From Saccharina japonica (Eukaryota > Sar > Phaeophyceae > Laminariales > Laminariaceae): DNA of 64,000 nt. A model generated the notes under the pieces. It was not told the DNA's origin. It did not search any database and saw nothing but the letters and a program-made list of their open reading frames with translations. The stretch spans positions 1 to 64,000 of the forward strand of contig MEHQ01002788.1 in the NCBI GenBank assembly GCA_008828725.1, written 5' to 3'. The translations under genes and the position numbers were made by a program. Positions 1 to 10,004 of this stretch are shown here, in pieces. Every line of letters starts with the position of its first letter. Position 1 is the first letter of the stretch.

Positions 1-198
1 TTTTTATTTTTACGCCCTGCTTGGGAGCACCCACACTTTTGCACTTTGACAAACCGGCGACTGGCTGTTCGAACAGCGGCCCTTTAGCCATATAGCCGCA
101 ACCGGAGTGCTACAGAGTATTTACACGCCAGTATTCATAGCTGGACAGGCAGGCCATACCGCCGAAAACAAACCCCGCGTCTGCCCTGCCACTGGCTA
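1..198. other. No recognisable feature
   Basis: Mixed-composition sequence before the first tandem array. I see no gene, RNA or repeat that I can support. Confidence 0.5.
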
Positions 199-440
199 CT
201 GCATGCTGTTAATAGTACTGCTACTGGATGCTACTGGTATACTGGATGCTACTGCTATACTGGATGCTACTGCTACTGCATGCTACTGCTTTTCTGTATG
301 CTACTGCTATTATTCTGGATGCTACTGCTATTATGTATGCTACTGCTATACTGGATGCTACTGCTACTGCATGCTATCATACTGTACTACTGCTTCGTAC
401 TGCTATTCAAATACTGCATGCTACTGCCATTTCAATACTG
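199..440. repeat. Degenerate ~18-bp tandem array (TACTGC-rich)
   Basis: Units built on ATGCTACTGCTATACTGG recur about every 18 bases, with some units of 15-24 bases. Because 18 is a multiple of three, all three forward frames stay open for a long way and give C/Y/T/L-rich peptides. The composition follows the repeat, not a protein family, so I call it a minisatellite. Confidence 0.85.
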
Positions 441-996
441 CATATTGTGCTACAGTATTGTGCTACTGGCTACCCTGGGGTTGTTGCTGTCTGGAGTGCT
501 CACCGCCTGCTAGTATCCAAACGGTGACAGATAAGACGGTGACTGCCTTTGACTAACAACCCTTAAGCCGCGACGCGGTAATGCTATTATATACATTCCA
601 ATAATAGCTTTTGATACCAGGTATATAGTACGGCGTACGTACACAGACCTCCAGGAGTATTATGACGTACACAGACCTACTACAGCAGCCGAAAACAATC
701 TCCGTGTCCGCACTGTTATCAATACTACTTTACTGTACTGTACTGCATGCTATTGCCTGTATATACTGCCGTGATACCAGGCGTTGCTGCTGTAAGTCTG
801 TACCAGGTATCGAAAAGGTGACAAAACCATCGGCGACTGCCCGAACAAGAAGATCCAAGAGGTCAACGGCTACCTCAACGGCTAACCACATACATACTAC
901 ATGGTATTTTATAGGTACATGCGGTGCAAGGGGGGTCATCTCGACGGAACGAACCGCAAGAGACACACACACACACGGGGTGTGCTATTACGCTAT
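441..996. other. No recognisable gene; short (AC)n near 963
   Basis: Only short overlapping open frames without recognisable domains. Two TACCAGGTAT-type motifs (about 615 and 801) and a short AC run near 963-976 are the only patterns seen. Confidence 0.5.
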
Positions 997-998
997 TA

Positions 999-1185
999 CG
1001 GAGGACCATACATACTAAATAGGACCTACGATACGGTGCACACAAAAACTGCCACTCTGTTCCGAAATATAAGCACCTTTTTTATTGAATATTAATGTAT
1101 AAATGTGCTTATATTTAGGGACAGAGTGATACATATTTACATTTTTTTGCTAACAATATTTGGTCCTGTTTACTATGGCCCTTCG
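999..1185. mobile_element. TA-target MITE, CGG-end family, carrying a nested hairpin
   Basis: Ends read TA-CGGAGGACCATA and GGCCCTTCG-TA, an imperfect terminal inverted repeat flanked by TA, followed inward by TAAATAGGACC and GGTCCTGTTTA. TA target duplication with short inverted ends is typical of Tc1/mariner-derived MITEs. No transposase is encoded. This copy is longer than its relatives because another inverted repeat sits inside it (1,053-1,128). Confidence 0.75.
1053..1128. mobile_element. Nested 76-bp hairpin element with Stowaway-like ends
   Basis: The arms begin CACTCTGTTCCGAAATATAA and end in its near reverse complement (TTATATTTAGGGACAGAGTG), with an AT-rich loop. The arm sequence resembles the ends of Stowaway/Tc1-mariner MITEs known from other eukaryotes. 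No clear TA duplication flanks it, so insertion into the surrounding MITE is inferred from the extra length only. Confidence 0.6.
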
Positions 1186-1317
1186 TATTAATAGTAACAA
1201 CAGTACGTACAGTGCTGTCGTAGCTGCAGCAAAAACGGCAAGTCAAAACACACTGCAACAGACTCAGCGTCCTAGCACTATTTTTACTACTACTATAAGT
1301 AGTAGACTCAGCGTAGG

Positions 1318-1530
1318 CGGGGGGGGGGTGTGCTCGATATGCATGCATGGCCGTAGTCGTATGACCATAGACCCTCGCATCCCTACAATGCCGTGACGGG
1401 AGCCTGTCGGGTTTTCACCAACCAGGCAGACATTGCTAGCACCAAGTGCAAAGTGCCGTGAGGTATTGAGCGAGTCGCATGGAGGATGAACTGCATCCTA
1501 CTAAGAACCGCTTGTGAGGCGGACTTGCAT
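1318..1530 (-). repeat. Dispersed ~200-bp repeat (R220), antisense copy
   Basis: Reverse complement of the repeat also seen at 3,525-3,761 and 13,738-13,933. It includes the block CTCCGTCCCGGCATTGTAGG followed by GGGATGCGAGGGTCTA. In sense orientation every copy ends near or in a run of C; here this appears as a G run at 1,319-1,328. Confidence 0.8.
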
Positions 1531-1562
1531 ATGGATGACAGCTTTAATTATTAATTTAATTT

Positions 1563-1600
1563 CCGGTGGTGGTGGTGGTGGTGGTGGTGGTGGCGGCGGA
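1563..1600. repeat. (GGT)n microsatellite
   Basis: About ten GGT units followed by GGC GGC GG. Confidence 0.9.
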
Positions 1601-1859
1601 ATTGCATATGGAGGGCGGGGGGTTCATCGCGTCTGTTAAGCTCTTACCGGCGGTGGCGTTGACCCGACTCTTCACGCCGTGCACGATGATCCGCTTCGTC
1701 ACATAGGCCAGGTCCAAATCGAACCCGTCCTGATCATATAAAATACAGAAACATACAAAAAAACACAAACAGGCACCAATAAGGAAACAAACACACAGAG
1801 CAAGCGAACGAAATAAGCAAAGTGAACGGAGCAAAGAGTAGGAAACAAGCAAATCGAAC

Positions 1860-1996
1860 GAAGCAAAGCAAAGCAAAGCGAAGCGAAGTGAAGGGAAGCA
1901 AAGCGAAGCAAAGCAGAGCAGAGCAGAGCAAAGCAAAGCAAAGCAAAGCAAAGCAAAGCAAAGCAAAGCAAAGCAAAGCAAAGCAAAGCAAAGCAA
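1860..1996. repeat. (AAAGC)n pentanucleotide array
   Basis: Nearly perfect AAAGC units, more degenerate at the left (AAGCG, GAAGT variants). One strand is almost pure purine. The minus-strand peptide LCFAL repeated is an artefact of the array. Confidence 0.95.
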
Positions 1997-2102
1997 ACAG
2001 ATACGAATATAATTATACTAGTTGCGGTGTTGGGCCGTTTTAAGACTGAGTTCCCGCTTAGGGGCCAAATGACTCGGAGTTAGAATTACTTTAGATATGA
2101 TG

Positions 2103-2152
2103 TTGTGAACAGTGCTAATAGTGCTAATAGTGCTAATTGTGCTGATAGTGTT
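2103..2152. repeat. Short (AGTGCTAAT) tandem array
   Basis: Four to five 9-base units reading AGTGCTAAT with substitutions. Confidence 0.8.
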
Positions 2153-2174
2153 AAAGCCACTAAAATGAATAGGG

Positions 2175-2280
2175 TTAAGGCCCTAAGGCACGTTTAGTAC
2201 TGCACTCCCAATGTGTAAACAAAACACTTGGAATTGGAGTCAAATTTAGGCTTATGTACAGTGCGGTACTAACACGTTAA
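2175..2280. mobile_element. Diverged TTAA-target MITE
   Basis: Bounded by TTAA on both sides. The interior has ACACTTGGAATTGGAGTCAA, matching the core of the better-preserved copies at 18,168 and 44,367. The ends are too diverged to show a clean inverted repeat. Confidence 0.5.
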
Positions 2281-2364
2281 TAAGGTGGTGGTTGCGACCC
2301 CGGGCGGGGGGGGGCGGGTGTGGGAGGTATATACTTCAGTGTACGTCGTACATATATATTAAAA

Positions 2365-2455
2365 AAATAAAAATAAAACAACAGCTGTGAGCTCGAGGAT
2401 TTCGTCGAAGCTCATCTTTGCTAGCTGAGTGTAATATTTCGATTATATATATATA
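2365..2455 (+). repeat. Dispersed element around CAGCTGTGAG (copy 1 of 3)
   Basis: The stretch with CAGCTGTGAGCTCGAGGATT followed by TCGAAGCTCAT matches the sequences at 24,512-24,590 and 49,928-50,006 with scattered differences, and all three follow an AT-rich TATATATTAA stretch. Function unknown. Confidence 0.6.
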
Positions 2456-2534
2456 CGTCGCACCGCAATTGGACGTGCCATATCGTACACAATACTCGTA
2501 CTATATCTACACTTCTCAGGTACCAGGTCTACTG

Positions 2535-2631
2535 TTAACCCTTTTAGAACTGCAGTCCCGTTTTGGGGACAAACCACTCTAATTCTAAGTAATTTGTCCC
2601 CAAAACGGGACTCCAGTCCTAGAAGGGTTAA
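2535..2631. mobile_element. TTAA-target MITE (piggyBac-like ends)
   Basis: Flanked by TTAA. The ends are CCCTTTTAGAACTGCAGTCC and its near-complement (GGACTCCAGTCCTAGAAGGG), followed inward by CGTTTTGGGGACAAA and TTTGTCCCCAAAACG. A TTAA target and ends starting CCC are characteristic of the piggyBac superfamily. It is 97 bases including both TTAA, with no coding capacity. Confidence 0.8.
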
Positions 2632-2752
2632 TGCCACACACACACGTTCGTTCATTTGTGTTGTGGCATATATACCGGTATATCAATAATTAATACGTAT
2701 GTAGAAAATGAGCGACTTCGACACCGCACTCTACCTGACGAGTCAGCTCTTA

Positions 2753-2996
2753 TTAACCCTTTTAGGACTGCAGTCCCATTTTGGGGGCAAACCACTCAAA
2801 TTCTAAGTAATTTGTCCCCAAAACAGGACTCCAGTCCTATACAGAACTGCCAAACGTATCCCACACTAATTTCAAGTAGTTATGTCCCCAAATACGTGGG
2901 ACCGGTTCTTAACCCAATCATAACTGAAAAACTTATCCCACACTAATTCCAAGGTGTTTTTTCACCATAAACGTGGGACCGGTTCTTAAGGGGTTA
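2753..2996. mobile_element. Composite of TTAA-target MITEs
   Basis: It begins like the element at 2,535, then changes at about 2,848 into two successive related blocks, each with CCCACACTAAT and ending GTGGGACCGGTTCTTAA. It closes at AAGGGGTTA. It looks like several related elements joined or nested. The blocks carry the core shared with other MITE families (see findings). Confidence 0.65.
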
Positions 2997-3257
2997 TCAG
3001 TTTTCTAGTCGAGCCACACAACGAGCGAGCATGATCACCGGGCAAGCTTTCAGCTTTTGTGATCCCCATCCATGCTGGCGCAAAGCAAAATCCGCACCAC
3101 CATTCATCCTGCAGGTATTATTTACTGCTATGCTGTGGTTACCTCATAACAATATCATATCATACGTAGGGCTTATTTGTAGGTTGGGTTGGCGTCGGTT
3201 GGCAACGACGCTTTAAAACACGCCTACCACGGTGTGAGCTAGACAACCAGAGGGTAC

Positions 3258-3300
3258 CGTTCGTTGTTGTTGTTGTTGTTGTTTTTTTTTTTTTTTTTTT
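3258..3300. repeat. (GTT)n followed by T20
   Basis: Six or more GTT units running into a pure T tract. Confidence 0.9.
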
Positions 3301-3524
3301 GCGGTCACCACCGCTGGCGGTCGAGTTAGATCATTGATCATTTTGTGCGGGGCGGAGTGGAGAACCTTAACTCTGCACAAGGGAAGTAATGGTCAGGTCG
3401 TATCATGTAGAGCGTATACGGTAAGGCACCCACGAGGCAGTTCTATAGTATAGCCATTGCTGTCTCTGGAAGTGGTCACACCAGAAAGCAAATAAATAAA
3501 TTCGACTCTGTCATCTATACGCAA

Positions 3525-3761
3525 GAAAGTCCGCCTCGTAAGCGGCTGTTAGTAGGATGCAGCTCACCCTTCATGCGACTCGCCGAACAACTCACGGCGC
3601 TTCGCGATTGGATGCAAGCAACGTTTACGCCTGGTCGGTGAAAACCCGACGTGCTCCGTCCCGGCATTACAGGGATGCGAGGGTTTATGTTCGTACGACT
3701 ACGGCCATGCATGGCATAATGTGGCTAACGAGTACAGCCCGCCCCCCCCGCCCCCCCCGCT
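3525..3761 (+). repeat. Dispersed repeat R220, sense copy with C-rich end
   Basis: Full-length copy: GTTAGTAGGATGCAGCTCAC, the CTCACGGCGCTTCG block, GGTGAAAACCCGACGTGCTC, then ACTACGGCCATGCATGG, and finally a C-rich tail (3,738-3,761). Colinear with 13,738-13,933. Confidence 0.8.
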
Positions 3762-4050
3762 GGCGCAAAGTAGCCAACATCAAACAAAAACCAAAAGCAC
3801 TTTGTGGTGCTTAGTGCTTACCTGGCAGTGCTTAGTGTCTACCTGGCATACAGTATATAGCCCCACGACTAAGAAATAACGAAATAGGAACATAAGGCGC
3901 TAAGAAAAATGGAATTCATAACTTATTTATGCTTAGCGGCAAGCGCTGCTCGTACACTACTGTAAAATAGTTCCTTTATGCTGAAGGCTGTTTAAGCATG
4001 GTGTCACTATAAGGTCCTAAGGCTCGCTCAGATCACTGCTATTATACATT
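3762..4050. other. No recognisable gene; one ~23-bp direct repeat
   Basis: GTGCTTAGTGCTTACCTGGCA and GTGCTTAGTGTCTACCTGGCA lie side by side at about 3,806-3,850 (each unit is described by its key parts). Nothing else found. Confidence 0.5.
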
Positions 4051-4170
4051 GCGGCGGACTACGTATAGTAAATATAACCAAATATTGTCACCAAAAATAG
4101 GTAAATATATAGGTTATTGAGTGTACCGTAGGGCCTGTTTACTAGTATTTACTATGCTCCCTATGGTAAT
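4051..4170. mobile_element. TA-target MITE, CGG-end family (diverged)
   Basis: CGGCGGACTACGTATAGTAA at the left and GGGCCTGTTTACTAG with TTACTATGCTCCCTAT at the right, with AAATATTGTCACC in the interior, as in the copy at 6,944. The right end seems to hold a small duplication of TACTAGTATTTACTA. Confidence 0.6.
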
Positions 4171-5743
4171 AGTAGGTGTTACATGTGAGTGGGCCCATGC
4201 GTTACGTACGTAGAGAAAATATGTCAGGATATGGCAGTTTTTCCCCCTTGACAGGCGCGGTCAAGGTGGACGCCTTGACGGCCAAACCCGGGGAAGCGGA
4301 ATAAAAATCCCCGTTTTGGGGAAACGCCTACTCGTACGTAACCATAATATTGAAAATAGTGTGTTTTCCTGTTTTCCTGTTTCCTGCTTGTTGCTTTTTA
4401 AACCATACCTACTGCCTCCCACATACTACATGCTATGAATACATGACGACGGGGGGGAGGGTGGTTACCGCAACACAAACTGAATGACGGCCTAATCAAT
4501 GTCGGAATCACGATTGTATGATATGATATTCGTGCAACGAAACGAATTTATTTTTGTTTTTACTTGATGGAGAGTAGTCTACAGACACTACGAGTACGTA
4601 CAGGCCAGCAGCATCAGCAGTAGTGCAGAGTTCAGTATCTGTCTCCAGCGTACCATGGATCTGACCCATTAAAATCTCTTGATCTATATACTGATAAATA
4701 CGTATCTCTTGTGGTGATCCTACTGTGACTTGACCCACGCAGGGCACATACCGCTGTTGTTGTATCTACTTAGACAACGATCCGCCTATATCGTTTAGAT
4801 ACTAGTGCCGATACTCCCACTACTCGCAGTATTTCGGCCGGCAGTACTACAATATTACTCCCAGTACTCGCAGTACTATTACGTGATAGTATGAAACGAT
4901 TTACATATTTATACATGTACTCGGTAATCACAGCCCGAGTATACTCGTATATAGCCCCGGAGTATGAAGGAACGAAGTACGCGTATATAGTGGGAGCATC
5001 TTCGTACATTATGTGTATGTCAATCTATGGACTGCACGATGGAAGATCGCTTTTTATTTTCCTATAACTCATCATCTTCTGCGGACCAAGACAACATAAT
5101 TAATAAGTTTTCTTGCCGCAGCCATAATTCGTACTTTTCATCACACTTTTCTTTCATCCCATTAAGTTTTATCTTCACCAAAATGTTTCTTGTTATTAGA
5201 AAGTCGCCATTTTTTTTTTTTTTTTTATGGTCACTTTCTGCCTCTCTCGTAAGTCCCAAGAGCGGAACACGCCTATTAATATTCAGTCGGCCGCACCGCG
5301 CACTTGCGTATAAAACTTACTTAGAAAATAACACGCGGGTACGTGTATACCAGGTAACATAACGCCGGCGGATGATAAATATAAAAATGATAATACGCAC
5401 GCGCGTATTAATTACGTATGTATGCAATAAAATCAAAACGTGCCCACAAAGAACAACACATATATATCAGACGCAAGTCGACGAGGGAAGAAAGTGCTGA
5501 AAACTTCTCGCGATAAAAATGCAAGGCAAGAACCGTAGAGGGGGAGGAGGGAGAAGAGCCTACTTTGTGACCCCGGATCTGAGTTACGACCAGGAAGGAG
5601 AGAGAAAGGAAGGGCGAAGATAATAAATGGGATTAAAAATATATATATACGTATATATATCCGTATACATATAATATATATACAGCATATATTATAGATA
5701 TTTCGCGAACAATTCGCCAAGAAGAACCTGTTTGTAAATAACC
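4171..5743. other. No gene supported
   Basis: Short unconnected open frames only. Contents noted: a small self-complementary segment near 4,240-4,330 (CCTTGAC and GTCAAGG; CCCCGTTTTGGGG), a T19-class tract at 5,210-5,227, and an AT-rich TATA-type stretch at 5,638-5,700. I see no splice-linked exons. Confidence 0.5.
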
Positions 5744-5824
5744 TTAACCCATTTAGAACTGAACAAAAATGTCCTACACTAATTCCAAGTAGTTTGTCCC
5801 CGAATTCCTAGATCCAGTTCTACT
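5744..5824. mobile_element. TTAA-target MITE remnant
   Basis: Starts TTAACCCATTTAGAACTG, contains CCTACACTAATTCCAAGTAG and TTTGTCCCCG, and ends near GATCCAGTTCTA. The right TTAA is lost. Confidence 0.6.
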
Positions 5825-6150
5825 TGGTATTTTTGTTTCTACTTTCTTCCATCTCATTTGTTGTGGCTTCGTCCTATCTTACGTCTTTCCTCTCTCCCTC
5901 CTTCGTATATAATATACTAAATACTAAATACCCTCGGGAATGAATAATAATAGTAGCGTAACGAAGATCTGGGGTCACGTATTATAGTATAAGTAGGCTC
6001 TTCGCCCCCCTTCCCACTACGGTATGATGGTATGATACGTATAATATGTATATGCCGGGATTTAAACCCCTGATGAGCCCAAGGCCATAATATGAATAGT
6101 TGTATTTGAGGTCAATCACTATTAATTATTAATAGACCACAGGGCGAGGG

Positions 6151-6466
6151 CGTGCGTTATGTGCAGGTTGCACCTGGTTGCACGTGCAATTTTTTTGTGC
6201 AGGCTGTGTGTGGCCAATTTCATCCTTGCCCGTCGACCCAGACCAAGCCAACCCCAGACACACCCCTAACCCTAACCCTAACCCGAACCCCAACCCCTTG
6301 GGGAGTACGAGGTCGGCAGGGGCAGCCACGCGGCTCCGCCGCTTGTTTTGATGGCGTTTTTCGTTTTTCCGAAAAATACATGCGGCCCAAAAGGCCAGTC
6401 TCACCCATTAAAATCGGCATCCTGCACAAAAACATTTGCAGATGCAACCTGCACATAGTACGCGTC
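6151..6466. mobile_element. Inverted-repeat element containing telomere-like repeats
   Basis: The left arm GCGTTATGTGCAGGTTGCA and the right arm (reverse complement GCGTACTATGTGCAGGTTGC) form terminal inverted repeats. Further inward both arms read a T-rich run then GTGCAGG. The element is about 310 bases with no transposase. Superfamily unknown; no clear target duplication is seen. Confidence 0.6.
6263..6290. repeat. Interstitial telomere-type repeat (CCCTAA)n
   Basis: Three perfect CCCTAA units followed by degenerate CCCGAA and CCCCAA units. It lies inside the inverted-repeat element at 6,151-6,466, not at a sequence end. Confidence 0.8.
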
Positions 6467-6469
6467 CAG

Positions 6470-6940
6470 GGCGACCGGTTTTGGTATTATATCATGCTGT
6501 TTTTTATTTATAATTTGAAATATTAAGGCAATGGATGACGGACGTTTACACCGCCGTATATACGTATGGGCTATGCACCTCCAGGGTTGGCGAAAAATAC
6601 CGATAATTAAAGTGGGGGGGGGGGTTGCAAAACGCAAAAAAATGAAGCAAGACGAAAGGTTCCAAACTCCGAACTCCGCGAAAATGCGCAGCCAAAACCG
6701 ACGAAGTCGGACCGGGTTTGGACTTCGCTGCTTCGTGGGCTTTGGACCGTGTCTTCTTCTGTTCTCTGTTTGATGAACTCTGTTTGATGACTGAGACGGA
6801 AAGATGAAATCTGTCGTGCCTCGTCCTTCTCCCCCCTCCCCTCGCTCGTGCGGTAAAAAGTAAAAAGTAAGAAGTAGGAATGAATTGAAGTAAGAAGCCT
6901 CAGCCTCAAGAACAAACAAGGAGAGAGGTTATTCGTACGT
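6470..6940. other. No gene supported
   Basis: Contains a G10 tract at 6,615-6,624 and overlapping open frames on both strands of up to 172 codons with no recognisable domain. The frames overlap each other, which argues against coding. Confidence 0.5.
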
Positions 6941-6943
6941 TTA

Positions 6944-7050
6944 CCACGGGGACCATAGTAAATAGGACCAAATATTGTCCGTAAAATTACGGGAATATAT
7001 AGGTTTCTCTATGTAACGTAGGTCCTGTTTACTATGTATGGCCCCCTGTA
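6944..7050. mobile_element. TA-target MITE, CGG-end family
   Basis: CACGGGGACCATAGTAAATA and GTTTACTATGTATGGCCCCC form the ends, with GGACC / GGTCC next inward. About 107 bases. No coding capacity. Confidence 0.75.
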
Positions 7051-7051
7051 A

Positions 7052-8146
7052 ATAATGAACTCTAAGCTTGCACAGCCTGATGATCCGCCCACATGGCACC
7101 TCTTCATCCTCCTCTCTCCCTCGCACTGCTACACCTCGGCTACACTACGAATTGTATATCATAGAGTCATCCCGGTAGTTTTATAGTAGTTATTATGCAT
7201 CACACATATATATATATATAGTTGATGTGATAACACAACAACAGCAACAACAACAACAACAACAGGTAGGTTATGGGTTCACGATGACTGCAGCACAGCA
7301 GCAGTGCAGCGAAGCCTGGCTATAACTGAGTAAATATTCGCACCAACACAACACAACACAACAACAACCACCGCCTGGCCCTCTCTTTGGCCTATATACT
7401 CTTCTTATTTACATGCCAGTATGATTTACACTGACTGATTGGCCGATCGAGATGCCGTTGGGGTACGGGACGGGACGTAACGCCACAGGCAGAAGTCCTT
7501 GCATGCAGCAACTGCTGACCCTAAATAAATGATGCTGTATCCTTGCTTATATTGCGATGTGTACCCGGTAAACAATTAATGTGGGAGCAAAAATAAGCGC
7601 GAAGCTTATTATATACTACGTGGTAAACGAGCGGCAATCCTACTGCTGCTGTAATGTGCACCAACGCACTTGCACCACCTACCTGAGTTGACTCAAAACT
7701 TACTAAGTAGTTGATGGCAGCATCATCAGCAGCAGCAGCAGTAACAACACATATAATACGTACTGCCTGGAGCCTCGTTGGTGCAACAGCACCGCCGCGA
7801 CACACACACGCCTACCGACATACCAGGGTATGACGATGATAAATAAAAGTGTTGACTCGACTTATGTACGTACGTACCTCCATGAACCTTGTATTTTGTG
7901 TGGAAACGGCCTCTTTCAGAGGCCGGAGCACTGCGCCAATGATTGCTCCCGACTGCCCGCCGCCGCCGCTGCTGTTGCCCCCCCCCCCCCCCCCCCGGCC
8001 GGGCCGCTTGGTCGCTTCTGAAATATTTTAGTATATATACACACAGCAAGCAGTTTACATACAACAGCAGTATCACGGCCGGAAATTAAAAAAGGGGTGG
8101 CGGGGTGACGCGGTGTTGGTGTTGACAATTTCTACTTTTTTTTTAG
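7052..8146. other. No gene; several microsatellites
   Basis: (AT)n at 7,204-7,221, (ACA)n at 7,229-7,264, ACAAC repeats at 7,341-7,366, (AGC)n at 7,725-7,742, and a C17 tract at 7,979-7,996 next to CCGCCGCCGCTGCTG. The open frames across these are low-complexity. Confidence 0.6.
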
Positions 8147-8148
8147 TA

Positions 8149-8263
8149 TTCCAGGGGACCATATTAAATAGGACCTATGGTACCATCAAAAACCTACGTA
8201 CGAGGTATATATTTGCCTGTTTTTACTAATAATATTTGGTCCTGTTTACTCATAGGTCCTCCG
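8149..8263. mobile_element. TA-target MITE, CGG-end family
   Basis: CCAGGGGACCATATTAAATA at the left and TACTCATAGGTCCTCCG-TA at the right; interior AATATTTGGTCCTGTTT. Same family as 6,944 and 17,124. Confidence 0.7.
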
Positions 8264-8290
8264 TAATAGTGCTTAAAGTATATAGTAGTA

Positions 8291-8457
8291 CCGGCCCGCT
8301 CATAAGAAACCAGAAATCGGGCTTTTAGGCTGACTTTCTTATTTGAGAAAGGGGTGTGTCCCACACTAACTTCAGTATAATAGCTGTCGAATTTCTCATT
8401 TCCCCCGTAATGTTTAGGCTGAGTTTCTTGTGGGGCACTTTCTTATGAGAGGGCCGG
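8291..8457. mobile_element. TA-target MITE, CCGG-end family
   Basis: Flanked by TA. Ends CCGGCCCGCTCATAAGAAA and TTTCTTATGAGAGGGCCGG. The interior holds AGGCTGACTTTCTTAT, AGGCTGAGTTTCTTG and the core CCCACACTAACTTCAG. It is 167 bases, non-coding. The TA target suggests a Tc1/mariner-type origin. Confidence 0.8.
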
Positions 8458-9289
8458 TAGTGTAGCGACGACTATATACGTTCTACGACAGAGCAGTGGT
8501 ATATACTACGGAAATGTAAGGACTGTTCAAGGGTTAACATGAATATCCAAATGATCATTATATTTACGGACATACTGGTTATTGTTGATCTGTACTGCTG
8601 TAGTACGAGTTCGTATGTATAATACTACTTTTCTGTACTGGTATGATATTGCCAACACCTTCTTCCGCAATTCCACGAAAAGCCAGAGGGGGGGGTAAGA
8701 AGAGCAAGCAAGAAGAAGAAGCGTAAAACCTGAACCTGATCGATCGCGATCGATCCTCGTCATGGTTTATTAGGTTTATGTACCAGGTATGCTACATGGT
8801 TGTCATGGGAACTCATGAAAAATCATCAACAACGAACCGTAAATTGTCGGTTCGATGCGTAATAATAGAAAACGAAATGAAAATGACCGAACAATGGGCG
8901 AACGAACAAACGAAAACAGCACCAAAAGCCACCATGCACATCACTATTCAGCAGTGTGTTGTGTATCTTATGATTACCAAGCCAGACCAGGCTCTCCCTA
9001 AACGCTGGCTGATGGCCTTGCATCTTGATGTAGCACACACATCTCGCCCGTGGTATATTATAAGGTACTACTGCTGTACACAGTAGTCAGCAGTACGAGT
9101 ACGAGGCAAGCCAGGCAGGCCCGAGAATGGGGAGCAACATCTCCAATCTCCAACAACGAAAAGAAAGCCAGAACAGCATGCAAACCAGATTGGATGATGC
9201 GCTATATATCTGCAGTATACAAGCAGTAGTACAAAAAGCAGTATATGATAGGGCGGGCTTTCTACGTACAGCCCACGACCGGTAAAAAT
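8458..9289. other. No gene supported
   Basis: Short overlapping frames. A palindromic run of GATCGATCGCGATCGATC lies at about 8,737-8,755. Nothing else noted. Confidence 0.5.
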
Positions 9290-9465
9290 AGTGCAGCAGC
9301 ATCAGCATCACAGCAAGCAGCAGCAGCTAGAAGCAACAACAGCAGCAGAACACACAGCAGCGGGATAGCAGTAGTTGCAGCAGCAGCAGCAGCAGCAGCG
9401 AAGCAGCAGCACACAGCACAGCACAGCAGCAGCATCACAGCAGCAGCAGCAGCACAGCAAAGCAA
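9290..9465. repeat. CAG/GCA-rich trinucleotide region
   Basis: Interrupted CAG runs, open on the + strand as A/Q/S-rich peptide (about 9,245-9,487) and on the - strand as C/L-rich peptide. No splice-linked neighbour found, so I list it as a repeat and not a gene. Confidence 0.8.
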
Positions 9466-9554
9466 AGAGGCAGCCCTTCTGACATGATAGCCAGGCACAG
9501 CCAAGCCAGCACATCATTATTGCTGCTGCACAGCGACCGTCGAGCTACGTACTA

Positions 9555-9640
9555 AAATGCAGTAAAAAACGACGTACGCCGCATTTACTTTACTGAAATG
9601 CGTATCGATATGATACGTACGCCGCATTTACTTCGAAGTT
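9555..9640. repeat. Direct repeat around CGTACGCCGCATTTACTT
   Basis: CGTACGCCGCATTTACTT occurs twice, about 48 bases apart, with related ATGCAGTAAA and ATGCGTATCG flanks. Confidence 0.7.
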
Positions 9641-9907
9641 CCCCCAGTAATACCCCCGCCGCGCTCAAGAGCTCTACGGACCGATCTCGCCGACAAACGC
9701 AAACAACACCAACAACAACACCGACAGCAGCAAGCCAACAGCGGACACAAGGGGTACACACGAAGGCCTACCTGCCTTGCCCTCGCCTGTACCTACAATG
9801 CCGTAGCAGTCCATTTATTTAATAGGCACAGCAGCGCAAGCAGCGTGATGACATAGGTGATGGATGTCGGCCAGGCAGGGTGATGGCCCGCTTTTTCTTT
9901 TTGAGAA

Positions 9908-10004
9908 GGGGGGCCATAGTAATCAGAATCTACTATGCACTCAAAAACCATGTATCCCCTTATGTTGAAACGAACACATTTTGGTTCTGATTACTATGCC
10001 CCCT
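9908..10004. mobile_element. MITE with GGGGGGCCATAGTAATCAGA ends
   Basis: The left end GGCCATAGTAATCAGAA pairs with the right end TTCTGATTACTATG-CCCC. It has the same architecture and length as the CGG-end family but a different inner sequence. No coding capacity. Confidence 0.7.

Noticed and set aside
107-556. 149-codon frame at the left end
   Set aside because: Driven by the 18-base tandem repeat; no domain and no splice-linked neighbours.
1556-1996. 146-codon minus-strand frame rich in LCFAL
   Set aside because: Translation of the AAAGC array only.
6263-6290. A chromosome end
   Set aside because: Only three perfect telomere units, flanked on both sides by ordinary sequence.
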